A stretch of DNA of 64,000 nucleotides from Chitinophaga skermanii (GCF_003259335.1 NZ_QLLL01000003.1:310001-374000); one strand, 5' to 3'; positions 9,223 to 16,795 are shown, counted from the stretch's first letter. The notes: generated by a model from the letters alone, not told the origin. Numbers and translations are program-made.

Positions 9223-9618
9223 GTGCGAATGTTTTTTGACTATTTATTCTATTTAGTCGCAAAGTTTTATGCGCGTAACAGGGAGAAAGAAACAGAGGGA
9301 ACTAGTATTACAGTAGTTTCCTTACTGCAAACATTTAATTTGCTTACAATTTGGTTCATTATTATAGCCATATATTATCCACAGGAATATCTCTTAAAGA
9401 TTGTTTCAGTTGGTATTTATTTTTTCTTTCTGATATTTAATTACATAAGATTTTTTTACAGGGAAAAACATTTGCCTTCTGTTATACATGATAAGTGGTT
9501 GAAAGAATCAAAAAAGTCACAGAAAGAAATTAAATTAACTGCTCTTTTTTACGTTGTAATCAGTATAGTTAGTTTTTTAGGAGTAGTTGTTTATATGGGA
9601 TTAAAGAATACGCATTAA
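9223..9618 (+). CDS. Small membrane protein, candidate immunity to the tip remnant upstream
   Basis: A 131-residue protein with about three transmembrane helices (residues 28-50, 56-76, 104-126) and a basic loop between (KEKHLPSVIHDKWLKESKKSQKE region). It starts 16 bp after the stop of the tip remnant ending at 9206, the standard tip-then-immunity order, and ends 42 bp before a copy of the boundary repeat. No sequence family is recognised. A membrane immunity protein would fit a membrane-active toxin; this is inference. Confidence 0.5.
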   Translation: MRMFFDYLFYLVAKFYARNREKETEGTSITVVSLLQTFNLLTIWFIIIAIYYPQEYLLKIVSVGIYFFFLIFNYIRFFYREKHLPSVIHDKWLKESKKSQKEIKLTALFYVVISIVSFLGVVVYMGLKNTH

Positions 9619-9660
9619 TATATAGAAAATAAACCTTTTTAGATTTAATTAAACAATACC

Positions 9661-9706
9661 ACATAAGCATTACGAATCCTTGTCAACCGAAGATATAAAA
9701 TCATCT
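9661..9706 (+). repeat. Cassette-boundary repeat, copy 1
   Basis: First of four near-identical copies of a roughly 46-bp element beginning ACATAAGCATTACGAATCC and ending in AAAATCATCTAC. Here it is followed directly by an RHS-core reading frame with KDHLGNTR, suggesting the repeat marks where a toxin-tip cassette joins the core. Confidence 0.85.
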
Positions 9707-10225
9707 ACTTTGTGAAGGATCACTTAGGGAATACTCGGATAGTGTTAACATAAAAAACTGGAGAAGCAAATTATGTGGCCACCATGGAAACATCAAATGC
9801 TGCTACAGAAACCCAATTATTCAGTAATGTAGATGAAACGCGTGCCGCTAAGCCTGCTAGCTATCCTGTATAAGATAAGAGGGGCTGCTGTCGAGTATGG
9901 AACAGAAGTCGCAAGCAATTTGATGAAAGGACAGAAGTTTGTGTAGGCTCCCCCGAAGTTCGGGGTTAAAAAAACTTTGGAACTTTTTTCATGGAAACAG
10001 TAATTACCGGAGGTGCCAATAAAGTAGGAGAAAAAGGATTAGAGTACTTGGGAATTGATGGTGTTATTAAGGAAAGTTTAAAACATAATGATATTTTTGC
10101 AATACAATTTGAAACTGGAGCTACAAGCACACTTTATAGGAACCCAAATGAATACTTTTGCTAATCTTTTAAATATGATTAAATCAGTTCTTGAAGAGAG
10201 TCCAGATAACAATGCTATAAGGTAA
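9707..10225 (+). pseudogene. RHS core fragment joined to a degraded toxin tip
   Basis: Positions 9707-9750 read YFVKDHLGNTRIVLT, the conserved RHS motif. After a TAA the same frame continues as TGEANYVATMETSNAATETQ and on to about 9870, the usual Bacteroidota sequence after KDHLGN. Positions 9758-9937 are about 93 percent identical by eye to 11607-11785. The tip follows: METVITGGANKVGEKGLEYLG from 9991, running to 10164, then continuing one base out of frame from 10139 (TQMNTFANLLNMIKSVL) to a stop at 10225. It parallels the intact tip at 12917-13318, and an immunity-like gene starts 5 bp later. Confidence 0.75.
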
Positions 10226-10229
10226 TGAT

Positions 10230-10610
10230 ATGTCGAAAATTATTTCAGTTTTTGTAATATTGGGTTTATTAATATTAATTTTTAAATCTTATAACGATAG
10301 TAATGATTTGCTGCAAAATTATATTCTGACTGAAGGGACAGTACTTAGTTTTACAATTGCGGCGAAAGGAAGTTCTAATACTGTGAAATATGAATACAAA
10401 GTAGATGGAATATTTTATGAAGGATATAATGCTTATCCAGAAATAAGTAGGAGCCAAGGAAGTATAATAGTAGGGAAAAAGTTTCCGGTTGCTTTTCTAA
10501 AAAAAGATAATAAAATTAGCCATATATTAATCAGTACTAAAGATTTCAGAAACTTTTCAATACCTTTTCCTGATAGCTTATTATGGATTAAAAATATTGA
10601 AATTAAATAG
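10230..10610 (+). CDS. DUF3592-like single-pass membrane protein, candidate immunity protein
   Basis: A 126-residue protein with one N-terminal transmembrane helix (about 4-20) and a small beta domain: TVKYEYKVDGIFYEGYNAYP, then GKKFPVAF and a C-terminal FPDSLLWIKNI. It is clearly paralogous to the gene at 13323 (shared VKY.(Y/F).V(D/N)G..Y.G..AYP, FPVA(F/Y), TTKDF or TTDF, FPDSL.WIK). The VxYxYxVxGxxYxG pattern resembles DUF3592-type domains. Both paralogues directly follow related toxin tips, supporting an immunity role. It ends 15 bp before a terminator hairpin. Confidence 0.65.
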   Translation: MSKIISVFVILGLLILIFKSYNDSNDLLQNYILTEGTVLSFTIAAKGSSNTVKYEYKVDGIFYEGYNAYPEISRSQGSIIVGKKFPVAFLKKDNKISHILISTKDFRNFSIPFPDSLLWIKNIEIK

Positions 10611-10624
10611 CAACATACCATAAT

Positions 10625-10653
10625 AGCCTGCGTGTACCACACGCAGGCTTTTT
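10625..10653 (+). terminator. Cassette terminator, copy 1
   Basis: A perfect 10-bp stem (AGCCTGCGTG with CACGCAGGCT), five-base loop TACCA and five Ts. It follows the immunity-like gene and precedes boundary repeat copy 2. The same hairpin recurs at 15148-15176. Confidence 0.85.
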
Positions 10654-10656
10654 ACT

Positions 10657-10702
10657 ACATAAGCATTACGAATCCTTGTCAACCGAAGATCTAAAATAAT
10701 CT
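10657..10702 (+). repeat. Cassette-boundary repeat, copy 2
   Basis: A 46-bp copy of the element at 9661, with ATCTAAAAT in place of ATATAAAAT and a changed 3' end. It starts immediately after the terminator T-run. Confidence 0.85.
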
Positions 10703-10979
10703 AATATAAATAAAAGCCTTGGCAAAGGGGCTGTTAATGGTGAATGTGCTGCAGGTTGTGAATTGGCTGGACAAAAAATACCTGGTAAATCATTTAAAGA
10801 AATAGATTATTTGGATGTGGAGGTTGAAAGCAGCGCAAATGGAAAGTAGGTTTGTTGCAAATATTACTGAGCTTTCTGGACAGAAAGCATTTGAATTTGC
10901 AACTCCTGCATTAGAAACAGCTATAAATGGAGCTGTGGGTGATCCAATAAAGAAGAAAGTTAGGGGGACAAATAAGTAG
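10703..10979 (+). pseudogene. Frameshifted orphan toxin tip
   Basis: Two overlapping frames together look like one small tip domain. Frame one reads SLGKGAVNGECAAGCELAGQ and continues IPGKSFKEIDYLDVEVESS to a stop at 10849. Frame two, open from 10839, reads FVANITELSGQKAFEFATPA and ETAINGAVGDPIKKKV to a stop at 10979. A single-base shift near 10840 would unite them. A membrane protein gene starts 20 bp later. The toxin family is not recognised. Confidence 0.55.
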
Positions 10980-10998
10980 TATGTAAAGCAAGTTAGTT

Positions 10999-11568
10999 AT
11001 GAAAGAAAGCTACAACAAAGAAAATTTTTCACGGGGTCAGTCAATTTTAATTTTTTCAATAGCTTTAGCCATTGGTGGAATTTTAATAGTGATAATATTT
11101 TTCTTATTTGGAAAATTTGCAGTGTTTTATGGCACGTCAGTAAGAAATAGCTTTAAAGCAGAAAATAATTTCACTATAGGGAATGTAGTCGATGTTGGTT
11201 CTTATAAGGGATCTTACGCGATATTTGAATATGTCGTTGAAAATGTAAAGTATGAAGGGCGGTATAACACGCCTGCAAGTGATGTGGAAATTGGAGAGCA
11301 TTACATTATATATTATCGCAAAAAAGATCCTAATGATATTTATGTTGATTTCTCTGAGAAAGTCTTTTTGCCAAATGACTCAACATTAATAAACCTTGCT
11401 AAGGTTATTTATGTTGATGACGCCAAGGTAAGATATCAGTATAAAATTAATGGGATGAGATATTTTAGATTTCAAAGAATTGAGTCTAAAGGGAGATATA
11501 AATTGGACTCTACTTATCGTATCGAGTATTTAATCGCTAATCCAAAAAATTCCAAAATAGTTGAATAA
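10999..11568 (+). CDS. DUF3592-like membrane protein, candidate immunity protein
   Basis: A 189-residue protein with one transmembrane helix (about 17-40) and two copies of the small beta pattern: YAIFEYVVENVKYEGRYNTP followed by GEHYIIYYRKKDPNDIYV, and VRYQYKINGMRYFRFQRI followed by YRIEYLIANPKNS. It belongs to the same loose family as the genes at 10230, 12344 and 13323 but has the domain duplicated. It directly follows a degraded toxin tip. Confidence 0.6.
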   Translation: MKESYNKENFSRGQSILIFSIALAIGGILIVIIFFLFGKFAVFYGTSVRNSFKAENNFTIGNVVDVGSYKGSYAIFEYVVENVKYEGRYNTPASDVEIGEHYIIYYRKKDPNDIYVDFSEKVFLPNDSTLINLAKVIYVDDAKVRYQYKINGMRYFRFQRIESKGRYKLDSTYRIEYLIANPKNSKIVE

Positions 11569-11582
11569 TACAGTAATAAAAT

Positions 11583-12254
11583 TCACAAAAGCCTACGTGT
11601 ACCAAACTGGAACAGCAAATTATGTGGCCACCATGGAAACATCAGATGCTGCAACAGAAACCCAATTATTCAGTAATGTAGATGAAACGCGTGCAGCTAA
11701 GCCTGCTAGCTATCCTGTACAAGATAAGAGGTGCCGCTGTTGAATATGGAACACAAGTCGCAAGCAATTGATGAAAGGACAGAAGCTTAGAGCTGCATTA
11801 AGGTCGGATATTGATATTATGCGATTGCAATTTCTGCCAATGCAGGTTTTTTATCTGCTGCTACCTCAGCTTACATTCCAAAAGAAGTAGCTGGTAAAGT
11901 AGTTAATGAAACTGTTTCTTTAGATATAGATGTTGGAGAATCAGTATTAAAGTAATATAGAACTAAAGGAAAAGGAAGCAATGAGTCTAAAGTAACCTTA
12001 ACAAAAACCCTTGAAGATATGCTAATTTGTAAAGTAGCTGGAGAAATTCCGAAAAAGCCCAAATTCATTCTGATGGGCACATGGCTGCAACGCGCCAAAA
12101 AGCGGATAGAGCTGCGAGAGTTTCAGCAGCTGAGTCTACAAATAAACCAAAAGCCGCTGCGGTCAAAGCACTAGATAATGAAATTAACGTACAGCTTAGA
12201 AGTAATTGGGTTAACGGTAAGGTCGTATATTCCGTTGTAGCAAGTAATATTTAA
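11583..12254 (+). pseudogene. RHS core fragment with two degraded toxin tips
   Basis: Positions 11605-11785 repeat the core fragment at 9756-9937 (TGTANYVATMETSDAATETQ, then LFSNVDETRAAKPASYPVQD). The adjoining 5' bases (11583-11603) match the left arm and upstream bases of the cassette terminator, so this is a recombination joint. Tip remnants follow: YAIAISANAGFLSAATSAYI to VGESVLK and a stop at about 11955; then, out of frame, SDGHMAATRQKADRAARVSA and VYSVVASNI with a stop at 12254. No toxin family is recognised in either. Confidence 0.65.
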
Positions 12255-12343
12255 TATTAATAAGAATTGAAAACGGGTTCGTAACTTGACATGCCTGTTA
12301 AGGATAATACACGATTTAATATGCCAATAAATGTAATTAGGTA

Positions 12344-12745
12344 ATGAAGACATTCGTATTTTTTGCAGGATTAATATTATTCATTGGAAGTCTCTTACTT
12401 ATAGGTGCCAATATGAAAGTATTTGAAATTGCACAAGATGGAAAGATTGTGAAAATGGTATTAATTGAAAAGCCACCAATATGTTTAGGTACGAAACCTT
12501 ATGTTGTTACTTTTAGTTACGAAGGACAAAATTATAATAAACAGGTAAGAGGTACGTTTTGTGAGGATTATAAAATAGGAGACATATTTGATATGAAAAT
12601 GTTACCTGGAGAGGATACCGTATTATGGATAAATGAAACAGGCGTGAGCAATTTGGTCGCAGGTATTTGTTTGGCATTATTTGGTGTTGGTTGTTCAATT
12701 GGAGTTGTCATAAGTAATATTTTAGAAAGGAGGTCATGCGAGTAG
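12344..12745 (+). CDS. DUF3592-like two-helix membrane protein, candidate immunity protein
   Basis: A 133-residue protein: N-terminal transmembrane helix (about 3-22), a small beta domain (TFSYEGQNYNKQVRGTFCED then YKIGDIFDMKMLPGEDTVLW) and a second helix (about 104-124). It fits the immunity-like family of this locus. Its last codons (RRSCE, stop) come from the duplicated fragment of the downstream DnaQ/GIY-YIG gene, so the original C terminus has been replaced. Confidence 0.55.
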   Translation: MKTFVFFAGLILFIGSLLLIGANMKVFEIAQDGKIVKMVLIEKPPICLGTKPYVVTFSYEGQNYNKQVRGTFCEDYKIGDIFDMKMLPGEDTVLWINETGVSNLVAGICLALFGVGCSIGVVISNILERRSCE

Positions 12746-12860
12746 TATTACTGAAATAGCCATCGTTGTGTATGAGGGGCAACAGGTTGTCGATACTTTT
12801 CATAGTCCCGTGACCCCGGAAATGCCTATACCTTGGTACATACAAGGTTTTAACGGGGAT
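12728..12860 (+). repeat. Duplicated fragment of the DnaQ/GIY-YIG gene 5' end
   Basis: About 133 bp closely matching 15443-15580, inside the nuclease gene (codons about 11-56). The copy lacks six bases of a GCGAGT tandem and has roughly 15-20 substitutions, including one that makes a stop, so it is not coding. It marks an old duplication or recombination between the RHS cassettes and the flanking gene. Confidence 0.85.
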
Positions 12861-12916
12861 TCAGGAATAACAGCAGAAGGCCTTGGGTCTGGTTTGGAGA
12901 CGCTACGGTTCAATAC

Positions 12917-13318
12917 ATGACTAGTGATAAGCTTACCTTTAAGGAAAAGGTAATGAATTTAAATGTTGCAAGTATTACAGAAAGTACATTTATGCAAAAT
13001 CCTATTGGTGCAGCGATGGTCGGAAGTGCGTTAGATTTTAGGCCTGATAATAATTTTAAGAGGCCGATATTTGGTCAAAAATCATATACGGATTTCTTTA
13101 CAGAAATTTTAGTTGGCGGAGTTGCTAATGAATATGTTGGAAAAGGATTAGATTATCTAGGTCTAAGTTCATACGCTGGAATTAAAGGTATGTTAACTGG
13201 GGGCCTTAAAAGAGAAGGGGTAGTGACAATATACTTTGGCGCAACAGCTATTACTAGTACTCAGTTAAATACCTTAAATGCCTTAATAAGTGATGTACTT
13301 AAAAACATTTCACCTTAG
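12917..13318 (+). CDS. Orphan RHS toxin tip, small Gly-rich domain
   Basis: The open frame runs from about 12854; the first ATG is at 12917 and would give 133 residues. The sequence (TESTFMQNPIGAAMVGSALD; FTEILVGGVANEYVGKGLDY; a short amphipathic end) has no signal and no recognised catalytic motif. It is a homologue of the broken tip at 9991-10225 and, like it, is followed 4-5 bp later by the same kind of immunity gene. It should be the C-terminal tip of an RHS protein whose shell is missing, so it may not be translated from its own start. Confidence 0.55.
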   Translation: MTSDKLTFKEKVMNLNVASITESTFMQNPIGAAMVGSALDFRPDNNFKRPIFGQKSYTDFFTEILVGGVANEYVGKGLDYLGLSSYAGIKGMLTGGLKREGVVTIYFGATAITSTQLNTLNALISDVLKNISP

Positions 13319-13322
13319 AACG

Positions 13323-13712
13323 ATGAAAAGAAGCTTTAATAAATGCTTACCTTATTTGGTATTCTTAGTAATTGGTTGTTTTTTTATAAAGGCCATGATA
13401 AGGGATAAACAGCTAACCTCAGATTTTAAAATTGTACCAGGGGGCGTAGTAAATTTTTATGCAGATTATAAAGGCAGCGGAGGTTCAGTAAAGTATAGTT
13501 TTGAAGTTAATGGACAAATTTATCATGGTTTAGGCGCTTATCCTACCATTTATTCTTCAAGAGGATATTCTCTAATAGGGGAAAGTTTCCCGGTCGCTTA
13601 TCAAGTTGATGACCTAAATAATAATCGAATGCTGATTACGACTACTGATTTTAAGGAATTCAATCTAGCATTTCCGGATAGCCTGGCTTGGATCAAAAAA
13701 ATGGAACGATAA
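13323..13712 (+). CDS. DUF3592-like membrane protein, candidate immunity protein
   Basis: The start at 13323 gives 129 residues and begins 4 bp after the tip stop; the open frame reaches back to 13290 but would overlap the tip. One transmembrane helix (about 8-26) and a beta domain (SVKYSFEVNGQIYHGLGAYP, ESFPVAY, FPDSLAWIKKM). It is a clear paralogue of the gene at 10230. The parallel tip-immunity order at both sites is the best evidence that this family confers immunity. Confidence 0.65.
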   Translation: MKRSFNKCLPYLVFLVIGCFFIKAMIRDKQLTSDFKIVPGGVVNFYADYKGSGGSVKYSFEVNGQIYHGLGAYPTIYSSRGYSLIGESFPVAYQVDDLNNNRMLITTTDFKEFNLAFPDSLAWIKKMER

Positions 13713-13727
13713 TTTTTTCATAGTAGT

Positions 13728-13774
13728 AAAAAGCATTACGAATCCTTGTCAACCGAAGATATAAAATCATCTAC
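13728..13774 (+). repeat. Cassette-boundary repeat, copy 3
   Basis: A third copy of the roughly 46-bp element (GCATTACGAATCC through ATAAAATCATCTAC). Its first bases are changed to AGTAAAAAGC and no hairpin precedes it. It starts 16 bp after the immunity-like gene and is followed by the lipase tip. Confidence 0.85.
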
Positions 13775-13776
13775 AA

Positions 13777-14220
13777 GTAAAATCCCCTAAAGAAAAATTG
13801 ATGCTGTAAACCAATTAACAAGTAAATTGAATATCGAAAACACGGTAAATATCTATTCAGCTTGGAGAAGGAGTCGATTTAACCTTTACAGGTCACTCTC
13901 TTGGTGGTGGTGAAGCTGCTTTGAGTTCAATTATTACTGGTAGACCAGCAATAACATTTAAAGCGGCAGGTGTTGGGGATATTATGAAGTTTGCTGTAGG
14001 CAATTGGAAAACACCACTAAAAGGAGAGTCCAATATTCACGCTTATGTATTGACATCCGATCCGTTGAATTTTATGCAAGATAATTCTAAAATACCAGAT
14101 GTAAACGGTATTAGAATCGATGTAAAGCCCGTAGATAATGCATCTAAATTGAATGGTCACAGTATGGATAGTATGTTGAAAGTTTTTGGATTAAGTCACC
14201 CCTCAGATTTTGCAAAATGA
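13777..14220 (+). pseudogene. Lipase-fold toxin tip, frameshifted
   Basis: The first frame reads SPKEKIDAVNQLTSKLNIEN to NIYS near 13858. The next frame takes over with LGEGVDLTFTGHSLGGGEAA, containing the GHSLG nucleophile elbow of class-3-type lipases. It continues to SDPLNF (possible catalytic Asp) and LNGHSMDSML (possible catalytic His), ending at TGA 14220. So the catalytic Ser, Asp and His candidates all survive downstream of the frameshift; a TTG at 13921 lies after the serine and would not give an active enzyme. The stop overlaps the next ATG. Such tips attack membrane phospholipids in polymorphic toxins. Confidence 0.7.
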
Positions 14221-15116
14221 TGAAGAATAATTTTGAGATATTTTTATTAGTTATTGTCACTTTCTTTATTTCTTGTAATAATAATATTGAAAGAGATAAG
14301 GTAGTAAATAAGAAAACTCTTTTATATGGAGATTATAGAATTTTTCAAAATACTCCAGCATGGGAACTAGCAAAAGCAGTTGAGGATGGGAATATTTATG
14401 AAATTAAACAAATAGTGTCAAAAGATACTTCATTGCTAAATTTTCAAGAAGCTAAATTTGGAGCAACCCTTTTAATGATGACTGTCATCAATCAACAATG
14501 GAAATCGTTTAATGAATTACTAAATTTGGGGGCTGATGTAAACTTACATGATACATACGATGGTAGTTCAGCACTGATTAAAGCCTGTTATCGAAAAAAT
14601 TATGATATAAAGTTTGCAAAGCAATTAATTAAGGCTGGAGCTAATGTTAACGATGTTGAAGTTGGAGAAAGAAGGGAGGGCAATAAAACAAGAATGACTC
14701 CATTAATAATTGCAAGTAAAAGCGGAAATGTTGAAATAGTAAAACTGTTATTAGCTAATGGGGCTAATGTGAATTTCATGAATGAATATCACAGGACAGC
14801 ACTCACAGAATCCGTTATCTTAAAACGATATGATGTAGTTTTATTATTATTGGAAAATGGAGCAGATTATAAAATACCTATGTTTTATAGACCGACTGAA
14901 GATCCGGGTAAAGATCAGCCTATTTTTATAGTTGATTATCTTAGAGAGGATTTGGTTGAATTGGGATCAAGAGAATTTAAAAAAAAGATGGCAATTGTAG
15001 ACTTCTTAAAAAGTAAAGGAGTTGATTATCGCAATTCACCTATACCAAGTTTTATTTTAAATGAGATCAAAAAGATGTACCCTAAAAGCTGGGAAAAGTA
15101 TAGTGTGGTATACTAA
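14217..15116 (+). CDS. Ankyrin-repeat lipoprotein, probable immunity to the lipase tip
   Basis: A 299-residue protein with a lipoprotein signal (FLLVIVTFFISCNNN, Cys near residue 21) and four to five ankyrin repeats (LLNLGADVNLHD; LIKAGANVNDVE; PLIIASKSGNVEIVKLLLAN; LLENGADYKI). The ATG overlaps the lipase-tip stop (ATGA). Ankyrin-repeat proteins are a known class of immunity partner in polymorphic toxin systems. A periplasmic, lipid-anchored inhibitor fits a lipase acting on membranes. It is intact, unlike its toxin, and is followed by the cassette terminator. Confidence 0.75.
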   Translation: MMKNNFEIFLLVIVTFFISCNNNIERDKVVNKKTLLYGDYRIFQNTPAWELAKAVEDGNIYEIKQIVSKDTSLLNFQEAKFGATLLMMTVINQQWKSFNELLNLGADVNLHDTYDGSSALIKACYRKNYDIKFAKQLIKAGANVNDVEVGERREGNKTRMTPLIIASKSGNVEIVKLLLANGANVNFMNEYHRTALTESVILKRYDVVLLLLENGADYKIPMFYRPTEDPGKDQPIFIVDYLREDLVELGSREFKKKMAIVDFLKSKGVDYRNSPIPSFILNEIKKMYPKSWEKYSVVY

Positions 15117-15147
15117 GGGATAAATTGTACTTCTTACATACCACAAA

Positions 15148-15176
15148 AGCCTGCGTGTACCACACGCAGGCTTTTT
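15148..15176 (+). terminator. Cassette terminator, copy 2
   Basis: The same 10-bp stem, TACCA loop and T-run as at 10625. It lies 31 bp after the ankyrin gene and abuts boundary repeat copy 4. Confidence 0.85.
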
Positions 15177-15179
15177 ACT

Positions 15180-15227
15180 ACATAAGCATTACGAATCCTT
15201 GTCAACCGAAGATCTAAAATCATCTAC
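15180..15227 (+). repeat. Cassette-boundary repeat, copy 4
   Basis: Fourth copy of the roughly 46-bp element, the last before the intact housekeeping gene. It closes the RHS accessory region on this side. Positions 15228-15412 hold no supportable gene. Confidence 0.85.
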
Positions 15228-15412
15228 TACAAATGTCTGCTATCCCACATGCACCCTGCAAACAGTGTTATATTATTTTAGCATAGCAGGCATCTATTAT
15301 CCCAATCCTTCATACATAAACACTAAAATAATTAGTGTATTAAGTGTAATTGCCAAAAATATTAGCAAAAGACTAGTGTTGCATTAGATGAAAATATTAT
15401 CTTCGTTCTCCC

Positions 15413-16780
15413 ATGTATGCAATTGTAGATATAGAAACCACTGGAGGTCATGCGAGTGCGAGTAGTATTACTGAAATCGCCATCGTTGTGCATGACGGGC
15501 AACAGGTTGTCGATACTTTTCATAGTCTCGTGAACCCGGAAATGCCTATACCACGGTATATACAGGCTTTAACGGGTATTACTGATGAAATGGTGAGCTT
15601 TGCGCCTACATTCAGTGAGCTGGCACCCAAAGTATTCGAATTGTTACAGCCCAATGTTTTCATTGCACACAACGTTAATTTCGATTATTCCTTTATCAAG
15701 CACCAGCTCGATGTAGCGGGGTTTGCCATCCATAGTAAGAAGCTGTGCACCGTGAGGATGAGTAGGAAGATTTTCCCGGGGATGCCTTCTTATAGTTTGG
15801 GGAATTTGTGCAGGCAGTTAGGCATAACTATACAAGACCGCCACCGTGCCCATGGCGATGCGGCGGCTACGGTACAATTGTTCGAGAAGCTGCTGGCTAA
15901 TGATACCCAGCAAGTGCTGGCATCTATGTTAAAAGTGGGTTCTAAAGAGCAGGCACTACCAGCTAATTTGCCCAGGGAGCAAGTATTACAATTACCCAAT
16001 ACACCCGGTGTATATTATTTCCACGATCAAAAGGGGAAAGTGGTATACGTGGGAAAGGCTATCAATATCAGGAAGCGGGTATTAAGCCATTTCTCCGGCA
16101 ATAATCCCGGTAAGCAACGACAAGATTTCCTCCGCAATATTTACCAAGTAAGCCACCAAGTGACAGGCACTGAACTCATTGCATTCATTTTAGAATCCAT
16201 CGAAATAAAACGCCTGTGGCCGGCATATAACCGGGCGCAAAAACATATCGAATCCAAATTCGGTATTTATGTGTTCGAAGATCAACAAGGCTATATGCGC
16301 TTGGCGATCGAAAAGAAAAGAAAATACACTACGCCAATATTAGGTTTCAACTTAATGATTGAAGGACGGAACCGGTTAATACAGTTAGTCAAGCAATTCA
16401 ACCTCTGTCATAAACTCTGCTTCTTACAAGCCGATACGCAAGCTTGTACAGGTCTCGAATCCCAAATATGCAAAGGCGCCTGTGAACACCGCGAAGATGC
16501 CGACACCTATAACTCACGTGTATTTGCCGCTATCAGGCATTTACAAGAAGGGCTCGCTACTTTTGCTATTATCGACAATGGTTTAGCCAAAGGGCAACAC
16601 AGTTGCGTGTACATCGAAAAAGGGAAGTTCTATGGCATGGGCTATATTCCTAGTAATGCGGAATTAGAGAGTGCTGAATTTTTGAAAGAACAACTCACAC
16701 AATATCCCGAGAATGATTATATCCTCAACCTCGTGCATCAATACGCTTCTGTGAATACCAAGCAAATTGTACGGTTCTAA
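15413..16780 (+). CDS. DnaQ-type exonuclease fused to GIY-YIG nuclease domain
   Basis: A 455-residue fusion. Residues 1-165 are a DEDDh 3'-5' exonuclease of the Pol III epsilon type: D6 and E8 in VDIETTGG, HNVNFDYSF with D91, and HRAHGDAAA with H147 and D149. Residues about 190-275 are a UvrC/Cho-like GIY-YIG module (GVYYF at 199-203, VYVGKAINIRKRV at 211-223), and the C-terminal part has four cysteines. The fusion is common in Bacteroidota and is thought to act in DNA repair. A GCGAGT tandem duplication adds two residues after position 12. Its 5' end is duplicated at 12728-12860. Confidence 0.88.
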   Translation: MYAIVDIETTGGHASASSITEIAIVVHDGQQVVDTFHSLVNPEMPIPRYIQALTGITDEMVSFAPTFSELAPKVFELLQPNVFIAHNVNFDYSFIKHQLDVAGFAIHSKKLCTVRMSRKIFPGMPSYSLGNLCRQLGITIQDRHRAHGDAAATVQLFEKLLANDTQQVLASMLKVGSKEQALPANLPREQVLQLPNTPGVYYFHDQKGKVVYVGKAINIRKRVLSHFSGNNPGKQRQDFLRNIYQVSHQVTGTELIAFILESIEIKRLWPAYNRAQKHIESKFGIYVFEDQQGYMRLAIEKKRKYTTPILGFNLMIEGRNRLIQLVKQFNLCHKLCFLQADTQACTGLESQICKGACEHREDADTYNSRVFAAIRHLQEGLATFAIIDNGLAKGQHSCVYIEKGKFYGMGYIPSNAELESAEFLKEQLTQYPENDYILNLVHQYASVNTKQIVRF

Positions 16781-16795
16781 TAGCTTATGTAATAA

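Noticed and set aside
15199..15387. 62-codon ORF after the ankyrin gene
   Set aside because: It begins inside boundary repeat copy 4, and the rest has no protein-like pattern.
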